NCBI GenBank assembly: GCA_045543555.1 | Contig: JAZQMQ010000007.1 | Coordinates: forward strand, 18,220 to 82,219 | Reading direction: 5' to 3' | Length of the DNA stretch: 64,000 bases | Source: Colimorpha_A sp045543555 | GTDB lineage: Bacteria > Bacillota > Clostridia > Oscillospirales > CAG-272 | Shown: positions 26,300 to 35,678 of the stretch, one piece after another | How positions within the stretch are numbered: position 1 is the stretch's first letter | Layout of the letters: every line of letters starts with the position of its first letter | Notes under the pieces: model-generated | Seen by the model: only the letters and a program-made list of their open reading frames with translations | What the model was told of the DNA's origin: nothing | The model's database searches: none | Made by a program: the position numbers and the translations under genes

Positions 26300-27433
26300 A
26301 TGTCAAAAATCAAATCAGCATTACTTAAAGCACTTAAAATCATAAAGGAATGTACTCCGCTTTGGTGCGCCATTACACTATTGATCGCGGTTTTGTCCGT
26401 TATTCTGTACGGTGTATTTGTAATATCACCGGAATTTGCAGATTTTTACAACAGATATATCGGAGCTTTTTTCCGTGCGCTGTTTGCCACTGTTTCAGGC
26501 ATATTTCCATTCTCAATTGCCGAGACCGCTATAATGCTTTTACCGTTAATTGTAACTGTTATAATAGTAAAGATCATTAAGACTGCAAAGGGATCGCTGC
26601 GTGATATGTTCCGTATGCTTATATGTATGTTTTCGGTTCTCACCATGTTCCTTTCTTCCTTTTCCCTTCTCTTTGCGGCAGGTTACAGAGGTTCAACACT
26701 TGACGAAAAGCTCGGCCTTGACAGGCAAAAGGTATCAGCTAAAGAGCTCTATGATACAGCGATCTACCTGCACGCTCAGATGGAACCGTATCTTACCGAA
26801 ATAACCTTCTATGCAAACGGTCACTCTGATATGCCGTACTCATTCTTTGAAATGAACGATCTTCTGCAGGACGCCTACAAAAAAGTCGCAAAGAAATACA
26901 ACTTTATTTCAAATTTCAGAAGTACTGTCAAGCCCATAATTTTTAGCGAGCCCATGACTTATACCCACATTTCAGGTGTATATAGCTACTTTACGGGTGA
27001 ATCCAATATAAATACAAACTTCCCCGATTATACCATTCCCTACACCGCGGCACACGAGCTTGCCCATCAAAGAGGCATAGCACGCGAGGACGAAGCAAAT
27101 TTTATGGCGTTTTTGGCTTGTATTGAAAGTGACGACCCATATATAAAGTACAGCGGATATATGAGCGTATATGAATACGTTCTTTCGGCGCTTTACAGAG
27201 CGGACAAAAAGCTTTATAATACCGCAATGAAGACCTGCAGCCCCTTCTTAAACAAGGAGATGCTTGCCTACAACAAATTTTTTGATAAATATGAAAAGAA
27301 TGTAGCCGCAACAGTCAGCAACACCGTAAATAACGGATTTTTGCAGTCTCAAGGACAAAGCGCAGGCACCCGAAGCTACGGAATGGTAGTCGATCTTGCG
27401 GTGGCTTATTATAAAGATATAACAAATAAGTAA
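26300..27433 (+). CDS. DUF3810-type membrane protein with HExxH metalloprotease-like motif
   Basis: A 377-aa membrane protein: three helices in the N-terminal third (about 18-42, 50-90, 105-130), then a large domain with HELAH at residues 252-256 (TAAHELAHQRGIAREDEANF), typical of DUF3810. The downstream Glu in the EDEANF segment could be the third zinc ligand, so a membrane zinc protease is plausible; substrate and role are unknown. It is transcribed with the pseudouridine synthase gene and followed by a hairpin terminator. Confidence 0.82.
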   Translation: MSKIKSALLKALKIIKECTPLWCAITLLIAVLSVILYGVFVISPEFADFYNRYIGAFFRALFATVSGIFPFSIAETAIMLLPLIVTVIIVKIIKTAKGSLRDMFRMLICMFSVLTMFLSSFSLLFAAGYRGSTLDEKLGLDRQKVSAKELYDTAIYLHAQMEPYLTEITFYANGHSDMPYSFFEMNDLLQDAYKKVAKKYNFISNFRSTVKPIIFSEPMTYTHISGVYSYFTGESNINTNFPDYTIPYTAAHELAHQRGIAREDEANFMAFLACIESDDPYIKYSGYMSVYEYVLSALYRADKKLYNTAMKTCSPFLNKEMLAYNKFFDKYEKNVAATVSNTVNNGFLQSQGQSAGTRSYGMVVDLAVAYYKDITNK

Positions 27434-27440
27434 GAAATAA

Positions 27441-27464
27441 GACCCGATTTATCGGGTCTTTTCT
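27441..27464 (+). terminator. Terminator after the DUF3810 gene
   Basis: GACCCGAT/ATCGGGTC stem with a TT loop, followed by TTTTCTT. Confidence 0.85.
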
Positions 27465-27467
27465 TAA

Positions 27468-27496
27468 TTGACGGAAGATGTTTATTATGATATAAT
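27468..27496 (+). promoter_or_regulatory. Promoter of the first ABC-F gene
   Basis: TTGACG (27468-27473), 17-base spacer, TATAAT (27491-27496). Confidence 0.75.
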
Positions 27497-27533
27497 GGTA
27501 TTTGTGTTAAAATGAGACTTGAAAGGATATAAA

Positions 27534-29147
27534 ATGATTACAGTATCAGACCTCAGCTTTCAATTTGGCGGTCAGCTTCTTTTTAAGGACGTTGATCTTA
27601 AATTTACCCCCGGTAATTGCTACGGTATAATCGGAGCAAACGGTGCGGGAAAATCCACCTTTTTAAAGATCCTATGCGGCGAGCTTGAGCCTACGAAGGG
27701 CTATGTTGCCATACCCGACACTGTAAGAATGTCGGTTCTTAAGCAGGACCACTTTGCATACGATGAATTTACCGTTCTTGACACGGTAATTCAGGGAAAC
27801 AAGCGCCTTTATGATATTATGAAGGAAAAAGACGAGATCTACGCAAAGGAAGACTTTACCGACGAGGACGGAATACGTGCCTCTGAGCTTGAAGGTGAGT
27901 TTGCCGAGCTTGGCGGTTGGGAAGCAGAATCCGATGCCTCCAAGCTTATTCAGGGTCTTGGTCTTAGCGACACCATTCTCTACGACGTAATGTCGACCCT
28001 GAAGGAAAGCGAAAAGGTCAAGGTGCTTCTTGCACAGGCTCTTTTCGGTAATCCCGACATAATCCTTCTCGACGAGCCTACAAACGGTCTCGATATCGAC
28101 GCAGTAAGATGGCTTGAAGACTTCCTTGCCGACTATTTCGGTACCGTTCTTGTTGTCTCCCACGACCGTCACTTCTTAAACAACGTCTGCACCAACATCG
28201 TCGATATCGACTACGGCTCGATCAAAATGTACGTCGGTAACTACGAATTCTGGTACGAATCCAGCCAGCTCGTTCAGAGACTTCTTAAGCAGCAGAACAA
28301 GAAAAACGAGGAAAAGATCAGAGAGCTTCAGGCATTTATCTCCCGCTTCTCCGCAAACAAGAGTAAATCCCGTCAGGCAACAGCAAGAAGAAAACTGCTT
28401 GACAAGATCTCCCTTGAAGAGATACCAGCATCGAGCAGACGTTATCCATTTATCGGGTTTGACATGGACCGCGAGGCAGGAAAGGATATTCTTTTTGTTA
28501 ACGATCTTACAAAGAGCGTAAACGGTGAAATTCTTTTTAAGAACCTTAATTTTATAGTAAACAAGGGCGACAAGATCGCATTTGTTGGTAACGAGCAGGC
28601 TATAACAGCACTTTTCAGAGTGCTTATGGAGGAGACCGAGCCCGACAGCGGCTCGTTCAAATGGGGGGTCAGCATAACCACCTCCTACTTCCCGCATGAT
28701 AACAGCGAATATTTCAACGGCTGTAAAGATTCCATAATCGATTGGATGAGAAGATATTCAAAGGACCAGACCGAGACCTATCTGCGCGGATTCCTTGGCA
28801 GAATGCTCTTCTCAAATGAGAACGTGTTTAAGGAAGTACACGTTCTTTCCGGTGGTGAGAAGGTCAGATGTATGTTCTCCCGAATGATGCTATTCGGCTC
28901 AAACGTGCTTCTTCTCGATCAGCCCACCGACCATCTCGATCTTGAATCCATTACCGCTGTAAACAACGGCCTTTCCGCATTCAAGGGTAACGTTCTCTTC
29001 ACCTCCCACGACTACGAGATGGTTAATACCGTTGCAAACAGAATTATCGAAATACGCGACGAAGGAACGTGGGTAGACCGTCAAGGCAACTATGAAGACT
29101 TTGTAGAGTATAAGAAGTCAAAGGGCGAATTTAATTTTAAGCTATAA
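27534..29147 (+). CDS. ABC-F protein, YkpA/YbiT-like, with degenerate second ATPase site
   Basis: Soluble tandem ATPase (537 aa) of the ABC-F group, which bind the ribosome E site and help translation. The ATG at 27534 is used because AAAGG sits just upstream; a TTG 15 bases earlier is less likely. NBD1 has Walker A GANGAGKST and LLDEPTNGLD but a signature changed to LKESEK, as in YbiT-like members. NBD2 has LSGGEK, but its Walker A is GNEQAITAL (residues 352-360, no Lys) and its Walker B is LLLDQPTDHLD, with Gln463 for the catalytic Glu. So NBD2 may bind ATP poorly and not hydrolyse it. It ends at a terminator shared with the convergent glycosidase gene. Confidence 0.88.
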   Translation: MITVSDLSFQFGGQLLFKDVDLKFTPGNCYGIIGANGAGKSTFLKILCGELEPTKGYVAIPDTVRMSVLKQDHFAYDEFTVLDTVIQGNKRLYDIMKEKDEIYAKEDFTDEDGIRASELEGEFAELGGWEAESDASKLIQGLGLSDTILYDVMSTLKESEKVKVLLAQALFGNPDIILLDEPTNGLDIDAVRWLEDFLADYFGTVLVVSHDRHFLNNVCTNIVDIDYGSIKMYVGNYEFWYESSQLVQRLLKQQNKKNEEKIRELQAFISRFSANKSKSRQATARRKLLDKISLEEIPASSRRYPFIGFDMDREAGKDILFVNDLTKSVNGEILFKNLNFIVNKGDKIAFVGNEQAITALFRVLMEETEPDSGSFKWGVSITTSYFPHDNSEYFNGCKDSIIDWMRRYSKDQTETYLRGFLGRMLFSNENVFKEVHVLSGGEKVRCMFSRMMLFGSNVLLLDQPTDHLDLESITAVNNGLSAFKGNVLFTSHDYEMVNTVANRIIEIRDEGTWVDRQGNYEDFVEYKKSKGEFNFKL

Positions 29148-29151
29148 TATA

Positions 29152-29181
29152 AAAAATTCCTCTCTTCCGAGAGGAATTTTT
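29152..29181. terminator. Bidirectional terminator between ABC-F and glycosidase genes
   Basis: TTCCTCTC/GAGAGGAA stem with A5 on one flank and a T run on the other. Confidence 0.88.
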
Positions 29182-29184
29182 TTA

Positions 29185-32100
29185 TTAATACTCGATAAGT
29201 TCAGGTGCACCAAGGAGTCCCGATTCCTTGATATAGTAATCGTAGCTCCACTGATCCCCTGTTGTACGCCAAGCGCTAGGTCCGTACCAAGTTGACGTAA
29301 AGGCAGAGGTAATGTGGAGAGGTCCGAAGGTATTGATACGGCTTGCGGAAATCTCAATTTCAAGAGTATGCTCGCCCTCGGAAAGATATCCAAGGTCTGC
29401 AGTATGAGGAGCAAGTGAAACGTTTGAAACACGCTTGCCGTCAAGATTTACAGCAATGCAAGGAGTGCAGAAGAGACCAAGCTTAACCTTAAGCGATCTT
29501 CCTCCGTCAATCTTATAACGAAGAGTGAGCTTACCACCGTAGAACGTAAGACCCTGTTTTGTCCAATCGCCAACATCAAGAGTCCTTACAGGAGCTGTTA
29601 TTACAGCCTTATCACCCTCTGCTTTTGTTCCGAAATCACCGAGAACAAAGATATTTTCAACGTTACTTACTGCACAGAACGGCTTTTCTATAACTATAAC
29701 GTTCTCACCCTTATTGATCTTGCCAAGCTTGATCTTATGAATGGAGAAGTCGACGTAGTAACCAAGATACTCGGCACTAAGATCATTTCCGTTATATGTA
29801 ACCTTGGATATATCTCTGTCTTCAAGAGCAAGGAATGCGTTTTCAACTTCTATGTCAGAAGTAAATACAAATTCTGTTGTAATCGTATTCTTCGGCTCTA
29901 CTGCGGGGAATACCCAAGGCTGAGCGTGATCGGCAGTACCCGTTGACATACCGAGCGACTCTTTAGCCTTTACGCAAAGGCGGAGTGTTTCCTCTTTGTC
30001 CTGCCACTGACCGTCGTCAAGCTTCCATCTTGCCATATCGAGAACAAGCACGTTATCTTCAGAGAGTACAAGCTCTGCTTTGCCCAATTTTGTAACGTTC
30101 TTAGCGTTATCATCGGAGTTCTCGGAAACTGCTTCGGACTTGCCGTTCTCAAGACGGAGAAGGATCGAGTCCTCTGCGTAGCACTCCCAATCAATTATGG
30201 TATTTCCGTTCTCATAACGCGCGGGAATGACCTTTATATCACCTGTTTGTGTATCCATAAGAGTAGGAACGAACTCGCCTCTTACAGTTATTACGTAGCT
30301 TTCCTTTTCAGGCTCAACGTTTCTGTCACAGTTGTAAGCGTGACAAATAAAGACATTATATCCCTCGCCGTCTTTTCTCATTCCGTATATTATGTCCTTT
30401 GTCTTTCTTCCATCGACATAATTTACAGAAACAGTACGGTAATCTTCAAGCGCGGAAGCGATCTTATTTTCATCCCATTCTACATTTGAAGACATAGATG
30501 AGAGAACCTTTGCGTCGTCGCTGAACTGAGCGTCAACGTACTTGGGAGCGTCACCGACAAGTATAAGCTTTCCACCGTTAGAAGCAAACTCGGTAAGTGC
30601 GTTAAGAGTAGTGCGACGAATATTACGACAACCGGGAATAACGACAACGTCATATGTCATCTTTCCAACCTTAAAGCCGGATTCGGTCTTCTCATACTGC
30701 TCAGGAAGATTAGCTTCGCTTATGTAATCGAAATCAAGGTTATTATGAATAAGCCAATTTGTTATATTGGAGAATTCATTCTCAAGCTGTGACTTAGCTG
30801 CACCCGTTATATCATCTGCACCAAACTCCATCCAGAGAGACTCGATGGGATGGACAACAGCGATCTTAACATTAGGTATACCTCTCGTCATAAGGGTATT
30901 CACTCTTGCGAAATGATCCTCAATAAAGGAATACTCATTGTACCAAGAAGACTGATGACCGATAGAAGCGGGATAATCACGCTTAGCCTCACCCTTCATA
31001 TTTACCCAATATAGATGAGGAACTCTTACGGTAACGCCGAGAGCTGCCTGCCAGTCACCCTGGAGCTTATGACCCCTGAAGTCGAAGTCCCAGTTTGTAA
31101 CACCGTAAAGCTCACTCATAACGCCGGGGCGTCCATACTGATGTGCGATACTCGAAGCCTGCTTAAGTGTTGTGAATTCGCGTCTATCGCAAAGCAGGTC
31201 TATTCCGGGAAGTCCGAAATTACGAAGTGAACGCATACATTCGCTGACCCACACGGTCTGTGAGCAGAGCCTAGGCTCAGACATCATGTGACCGGTGAGC
31301 AAAATGCCATTATCCTCGCACCACTTACCGAGATTATCACCAAACGCATTAACAAATCTGTCTGCAACGTGATCGTGATAGCGGTAACGGGCTGTCTGCG
31401 CCTGACCCTTTATATCCCAGAACACCTCGGGAAGAGTTTCAAGGAAGCTTGTACCATATTCAGCCTTATATGTATCCTCAAAATCAGCAGTGTAAGGAAT
31501 ACATACGTCTTTTTCATCATGAGCATTATCGAAATTGCCCTTGGGAGTGTGCTGTGGCTCATCAGTGAAGATTGCAGGGACAGTTTTTCCAAACTCATCG
31601 CCCAGAACTTCCTTATATCTCTCGTGTGTAAATCTTATAAACTCGTCAAGCGCGGGCTTATAAAGCGTATCAACATAAGTTCCGAAATTGAACCAAGGAT
31701 TGGGCTCCGGGCTCTGCATATAAGCATACCACAACTTACCGTTTACAGCGTCGCCTTCTTTGATCATTCTGTATGAGGTCATATATCCCTCGTCATCAAG
31801 AACGACATCATATTTACCGAGCAGGACTCCACCTTTAGCTCTTGAAACCCTCGCAGAAGCAGATTTTACTGTGTTGATCTGTACACATTCTTCATTTGAA
31901 ACAGTGGTGAAAAGAATGAATTTATTACGATATTCCTCTTTTTTTGTTACATATCCACCGGCAAAGCCAGAGGGCCACTTGTCTTCGTCATAGAGCCAGC
32001 TGAGCATCTGCTCCTTCTTTGCCTTTTCGTTGCAAAGCTTTGTAAGTGCCATATATTCATCGGAAAGATATGTGGTGGACATTCCTACACGTGTGTGCAT

Positions 32101-32268
32101 ATGGAAACCACCCATTCCCATCTCCTTCATAAACTCGATCTCTTTTAAGAGTTCGTCGCCCTTAAGATCGCAGTTCCACGCCCAGAAGGGTGTGCATCTA
32201 TATTCAGAAGTAGGATTCTTGAATAGTTCTTCTGACAACTTGGGGGCATTATTCTTTGAGTATAACAT
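29185..32268 (-). CDS. GH106-like glycoside hydrolase (alpha-L-rhamnosidase type), copy A
   Basis: A 1027-aa protein. The N-terminal signature CTPFWAWNCDLKGDEL...MKEMGMGGFHMHTR is that of large GH106/GH2-related hydrolases, followed by FTDEPQ, MSELYGVTNWDFDF, a Rossmann-like region (KLILVGDAPKYVD, about 595) and a C-terminal galactose-binding/GH2-type beta domain. The family's known activity is removal of terminal alpha-L-rhamnose from plant or pectic glycans. There is no signal peptide, so it should act in the cytoplasm on imported oligosaccharides. Copy B is directly upstream, and each gene has its own promoter and terminator. Exact specificity cannot be inferred. Confidence 0.8.
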   Translation of the reverse strand: MLYSKNNAPKLSEELFKNPTSEYRCTPFWAWNCDLKGDELLKEIEFMKEMGMGGFHMHTRVGMSTTYLSDEYMALTKLCNEKAKKEQMLSWLYDEDKWPSGFAGGYVTKKEEYRNKFILFTTVSNEECVQINTVKSASARVSRAKGGVLLGKYDVVLDDEGYMTSYRMIKEGDAVNGKLWYAYMQSPEPNPWFNFGTYVDTLYKPALDEFIRFTHERYKEVLGDEFGKTVPAIFTDEPQHTPKGNFDNAHDEKDVCIPYTADFEDTYKAEYGTSFLETLPEVFWDIKGQAQTARYRYHDHVADRFVNAFGDNLGKWCEDNGILLTGHMMSEPRLCSQTVWVSECMRSLRNFGLPGIDLLCDRREFTTLKQASSIAHQYGRPGVMSELYGVTNWDFDFRGHKLQGDWQAALGVTVRVPHLYWVNMKGEAKRDYPASIGHQSSWYNEYSFIEDHFARVNTLMTRGIPNVKIAVVHPIESLWMEFGADDITGAAKSQLENEFSNITNWLIHNNLDFDYISEANLPEQYEKTESGFKVGKMTYDVVVIPGCRNIRRTTLNALTEFASNGGKLILVGDAPKYVDAQFSDDAKVLSSMSSNVEWDENKIASALEDYRTVSVNYVDGRKTKDIIYGMRKDGEGYNVFICHAYNCDRNVEPEKESYVITVRGEFVPTLMDTQTGDIKVIPARYENGNTIIDWECYAEDSILLRLENGKSEAVSENSDDNAKNVTKLGKAELVLSEDNVLVLDMARWKLDDGQWQDKEETLRLCVKAKESLGMSTGTADHAQPWVFPAVEPKNTITTEFVFTSDIEVENAFLALEDRDISKVTYNGNDLSAEYLGYYVDFSIHKIKLGKINKGENVIVIEKPFCAVSNVENIFVLGDFGTKAEGDKAVITAPVRTLDVGDWTKQGLTFYGGKLTLRYKIDGGRSLKVKLGLFCTPCIAVNLDGKRVSNVSLAPHTADLGYLSEGEHTLEIEISASRINTFGPLHITSAFTSTWYGPSAWRTTGDQWSYDYYIKESGLLGAPELIEY

Positions 32269-32298
32269 AAGTATATCCTCCTATAATTTACTAATAAA

Positions 32299-32327
32299 AT
32301 TATACATTAAATGCTATAATATTGCAA
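32299..32327 (-). promoter_or_regulatory. Promoter of GH106-like copy A
   Basis: Minus strand: TTGCAA (32327-32322), 17-base spacer, TATAAT (32304-32299). The 15 bases AAAAGTTATTGCAAT across the -35 (32335-32321) are identical at the copy B promoter. Confidence 0.75.
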
Positions 32328-32344
32328 TAACTTTTCAGAAAATA

Positions 32345-32384
32345 GTTAAGAATATTCCTCTCTTTCGAGAGGAATATTCTTAAC
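32345..32384 (-). terminator. Terminator of GH106-like copy B
   Basis: A perfect 18-base stem (32345-32362 with 32367-32384) with a TTTC loop on the plus strand. It overlaps the stop codon of copy B. The following T tract is weak, so some read-through into copy A is possible. Confidence 0.7.
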
Positions 32385-35300
32385 AGTATTCAATAAGTTC
32401 AGGGGCAGTGAGAATTCCGGAAGGCTTGATAAAATAGTCATAGCTCCACTCTTCTCCGGTCGTTCTCCATGCTTTTGGTCCGTACCAAATATTTGTGAAT
32501 GCGTCTGTTATATGAAGTGGACCGAATGTGTTGATACGGCTTGCTGAAATCTCAATTTCAAGCGTATGTTCACCATCAGTTAGATAACCGAGATCCGCTG
32601 TATGCGGAGCAAGAGATACGTTCGTTATGCGCTTACCATCAAGCTTAACAATAATACACGGTGCGCGGAATTTGCCAAGCTTAAGTTTGAGACGTCTTCC
32701 GCCATTGATTTTATAACTAAGAGCAAGCTTTCCGCCATAGAAGGTCAAGCCCTGCTTAGTCCAGTCACCGATATCAAGCGTTCTTATTGGGGCAGTTATA
32801 ACAGCTTGATCCTTCTCTGCCTTTGTCCCGAAATCTCCAAGAATATAGATGTTCTCAACGTTACTTACAGCACCGAACGGCTTCTCAATTACAATAACAT
32901 TTTCGCCCGCATTGATCTTTCCAAGCTCAATCTTATGAATTGAAAAGTCTACGTAATATCCAAGATATTTTCTATCAAGTTCTTTGCCGTTGAATATCAC
33001 CTTGGATATCTCTCTGTCTTCGATGGCAAGAAACGCATTTTCAACTTCTATTTCCGAATTAAATATAAATTCTGTAGTAATCTTATTTTTAGGAACAATT
33101 GGGGGGAAAGCCCAGGGCTGAGCATGGCTATCAGCTGCCGTTGATATGTTGAGTGCTTCCTTAGCCTTGATTGTAAGACGAAGATTCTCTTCCTTATCTT
33201 GCCAATCACCATCGTCGACCTTCCATTTTGCCATATCAAGCACAAGGACGTTATCCTCTGCCAAAGCAACACTTGCTGTGCCAAGCTTTTCAGTGGTTTT
33301 TACATTACTTTCATTTCGTTCTTCTGAAATGTTACTTCTTCCCTTCTCCAGACGTAGAAGGATCGAATCCTCTGCATAGCACTCCCAATCGATAAGAGTG
33401 TTTCCGCCTTCATAACGCGCCGATATAGGCTTGATATCACCTGTCTGTGTATCCATTAAGATCGGAGACAACTCTCCCTTGACAGTTATAACATACCTTT
33501 CCTTTTCACTATCATATCCCGTATCGTTTACAGCGGGAGTTATCCTTTCTCTGGTGATAACCTTGTATCGTTCTTTGTGAGCTACAATAACCTTTTCATC
33601 GGGATTATATGCATGGCAGACAAACAGGTTATATCCATCGCCATCTTGTCTCATGCCGCATATAATGTCCTTTGTCTTTGTGCCGTCAGGTAAATTAACA
33701 GAAACCGTGACATAATCTTTAAGTGCAGAAGCAATCTTATTTTCATCCCATTCAACATTATCAGCAACAGAAGCTAAGGACTTTGCATCATCGCTGAACT
33801 GAGCATCAACGTATTTGGGTGCATCACCAACAAGGATCAGTTTGCCACCGATTGCAGCAAACTCAGAAAGAGCGTTAAGTGTGGTACGACGAATGTTTCT
33901 ACATCCGGGAATTACCACAACGTCATAGGTCATTTTTCCGATCTTAAATCCACGCTCTGTTTTCTCATATAGCTCAGGAATTAACGCTTCACTCACGTAG
34001 TCAAAATCAAGATTGTTTAACAGAAGCCAATTCGTGATATCGGCAAATTCCTTTTCAAGTCTACGTCTTGTCTCTCCTGTTACGTCGTCGGCCCCGTATT
34101 CCATAAAGAGAGACTCAATGGGATGAACGACAGCTATCTTAATATCAGGAGTTCCCCTTGTCATAAGGGTATTAACTCTTGCGAAATGGTCCTCAATAAA
34201 GGAATATTCGTTATACCAAGATGACTGATGTCCTATAGACGCAGGATAATCTCGCTTAGACTCCCCCTTCATATTTACCCAATATAGATGCGGTACTCTC
34301 ACAGTAACGCCTAGAGCTGCCTGCCAATCACCCTGCAGTTTATGTCCTTTAAAGTCGAAGTCCCAATTTGTAACTCCGTAAAGTTCGCTCATAACACCCG
34401 AGCGCCCATATTGATGGGCAAGACTTGCAGCCTGCTTGGCGGTAGTAAATTCTCTGGCGTCACAAAGAATATCGATTCCCGGAATTCCGAATTTGCGCAT
34501 GGATCTCATGCATTCTCCGCACCATTTTGTTTGAGAAGAAAGCTGTGATTCAACCATCACATGACCTGTAAGCAGAATTCCGTTCTTTTCACACCAATCG
34601 CCAATATTATCTCCGTATGCCTGAGCAAAACGGTCAGCAACGTGATTATGATAACGGTATCGCGCGGTCTGTGCTTCTCCCTTCACATCCCAAAATATCT
34701 CGGGAAGTGTTTTGAGAAAGCTTACACCGTACTCAGCTTTATAGGTATCCTCAAAATCGGTTGTATATGGAAGAAGGAGCTCTTCCCTATCACGAGAATT
34801 ACTAAAATATCCTTTGCTTGTGTACTGTGGCTCGTCTGTAAAGATAGCAGGAACAGATCTGCCAAACTCATCACCCAGTACTTCCTTATATCTCTCGTGT
34901 GTTATTCTGATAAACTCGTCAATTGCAGGCTTTGAGAGTGTATCTACGTAAGAACCGAAATTGTAACGAGGGCTGCTTTTCGCCGTCTGCATATATGCAT
35001 ACCATACACGTCCCGAAGCCACATCGCCTTCATTGATCATTTTATAAGAGGTCATATAACCGTCATTATCGAGAACAACGTCGTATTTACCAAGCAATTT
35101 TCCTCGATCACCACCACCGAGCTGTTCGTTTTCTTCTTCGGTAACGCTCGTGAAAAATATATATTTAGCCCTGTTTTCAATATTGTCTCTGGTAACATAT
35201 CCGCCACCAAAGCCTGAAGGCCATTTGTCTTCGTCATAGAGCCAGCTAAGCATTTGTTCCTTCTTAGCCTTCTCATTGCATAGCTTTGCCAAAGCCATAT

Positions 35301-35514
35301 ATTCATCGGACAGATAGGTAGTGGACATTCCTACACGGGTGTGTATATGGAAGCCTCCCATTCCCATTTCCTTCATAAAATCTATCTCTTTAAGAAGCTC
35401 ATCGCCCTTAAGATCGCAGTTCCATGCCCAGAACGGTGTGCATCTATATTCTGAAGTCGGATTTTTGAAAAGTTCTTCCGAAATTTTGGGGGCATTATTC
35501 TTTGGGTATAGCAT
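32380..35514 (-). CDS. GH106-like glycoside hydrolase (alpha-L-rhamnosidase type), copy B
   Basis: A 1044-aa tandem paralogue of the next gene downstream, highly similar along the whole length (N-terminal ~60 residues nearly identical, with the same FTDEPQ, MSELYGVTNWDFDF and KLILVGDAPKYVD segments). It differs by a ~20-residue insertion near residue 665 (VIVAHKERYKVITRERITP) and a shorter loop near residue 130. It lacks a signal peptide. The recent duplication suggests either dosage or a change of substrate preference. GGAGG precedes the ATG. No transporter or regulator gene for the sugar is adjacent. Confidence 0.8.
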   Translation of the reverse strand: MLYPKNNAPKISEELFKNPTSEYRCTPFWAWNCDLKGDELLKEIDFMKEMGMGGFHIHTRVGMSTTYLSDEYMALAKLCNEKAKKEQMLSWLYDEDKWPSGFGGGYVTRDNIENRAKYIFFTSVTEEENEQLGGGDRGKLLGKYDVVLDNDGYMTSYKMINEGDVASGRVWYAYMQTAKSSPRYNFGSYVDTLSKPAIDEFIRITHERYKEVLGDEFGRSVPAIFTDEPQYTSKGYFSNSRDREELLLPYTTDFEDTYKAEYGVSFLKTLPEIFWDVKGEAQTARYRYHNHVADRFAQAYGDNIGDWCEKNGILLTGHVMVESQLSSQTKWCGECMRSMRKFGIPGIDILCDAREFTTAKQAASLAHQYGRSGVMSELYGVTNWDFDFKGHKLQGDWQAALGVTVRVPHLYWVNMKGESKRDYPASIGHQSSWYNEYSFIEDHFARVNTLMTRGTPDIKIAVVHPIESLFMEYGADDVTGETRRRLEKEFADITNWLLLNNLDFDYVSEALIPELYEKTERGFKIGKMTYDVVVIPGCRNIRRTTLNALSEFAAIGGKLILVGDAPKYVDAQFSDDAKSLASVADNVEWDENKIASALKDYVTVSVNLPDGTKTKDIICGMRQDGDGYNLFVCHAYNPDEKVIVAHKERYKVITRERITPAVNDTGYDSEKERYVITVKGELSPILMDTQTGDIKPISARYEGGNTLIDWECYAEDSILLRLEKGRSNISEERNESNVKTTEKLGTASVALAEDNVLVLDMAKWKVDDGDWQDKEENLRLTIKAKEALNISTAADSHAQPWAFPPIVPKNKITTEFIFNSEIEVENAFLAIEDREISKVIFNGKELDRKYLGYYVDFSIHKIELGKINAGENVIVIEKPFGAVSNVENIYILGDFGTKAEKDQAVITAPIRTLDIGDWTKQGLTFYGGKLALSYKINGGRRLKLKLGKFRAPCIIVKLDGKRITNVSLAPHTADLGYLTDGEHTLEIEISASRINTFGPLHITDAFTNIWYGPKAWRTTGEEWSYDYFIKPSGILTAPELIEYC

Positions 35515-35544
35515 GAGTTTTTCCTCCTATTGTTGCTTCTGTTA

Positions 35545-35573
35545 ATTATATATTAAATAACATTGGATTGCAA
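35545..35573 (-). promoter_or_regulatory. Promoter of GH106-like copy B
   Basis: Minus strand: TTGCAA (35573-35568), 17-base spacer, TATAAT (35550-35545), inside the shared block AAAAGTTATTGCAAT (35581-35567). Confidence 0.75.
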
Positions 35574-35644
35574 TAACTTTTAACAAAGTTCATAACAAAA
35601 GAGTCAATTCCACATATTTAAAACGATATAAAAGTAATAAGAAT

Positions 35645-35668
35645 TCCCGAAGAGTTTACTCTTCGGGG
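35645..35668 (-). terminator. Hairpin after the M23-like gene
   Basis: CCCGAAGAGT/ACTCTTCGGG stem with a short loop, 11 bases after the stop codon. The T tract is poor, so termination may be incomplete. Confidence 0.65.
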
Positions 35669-35678
35669 ACTCAAATCA

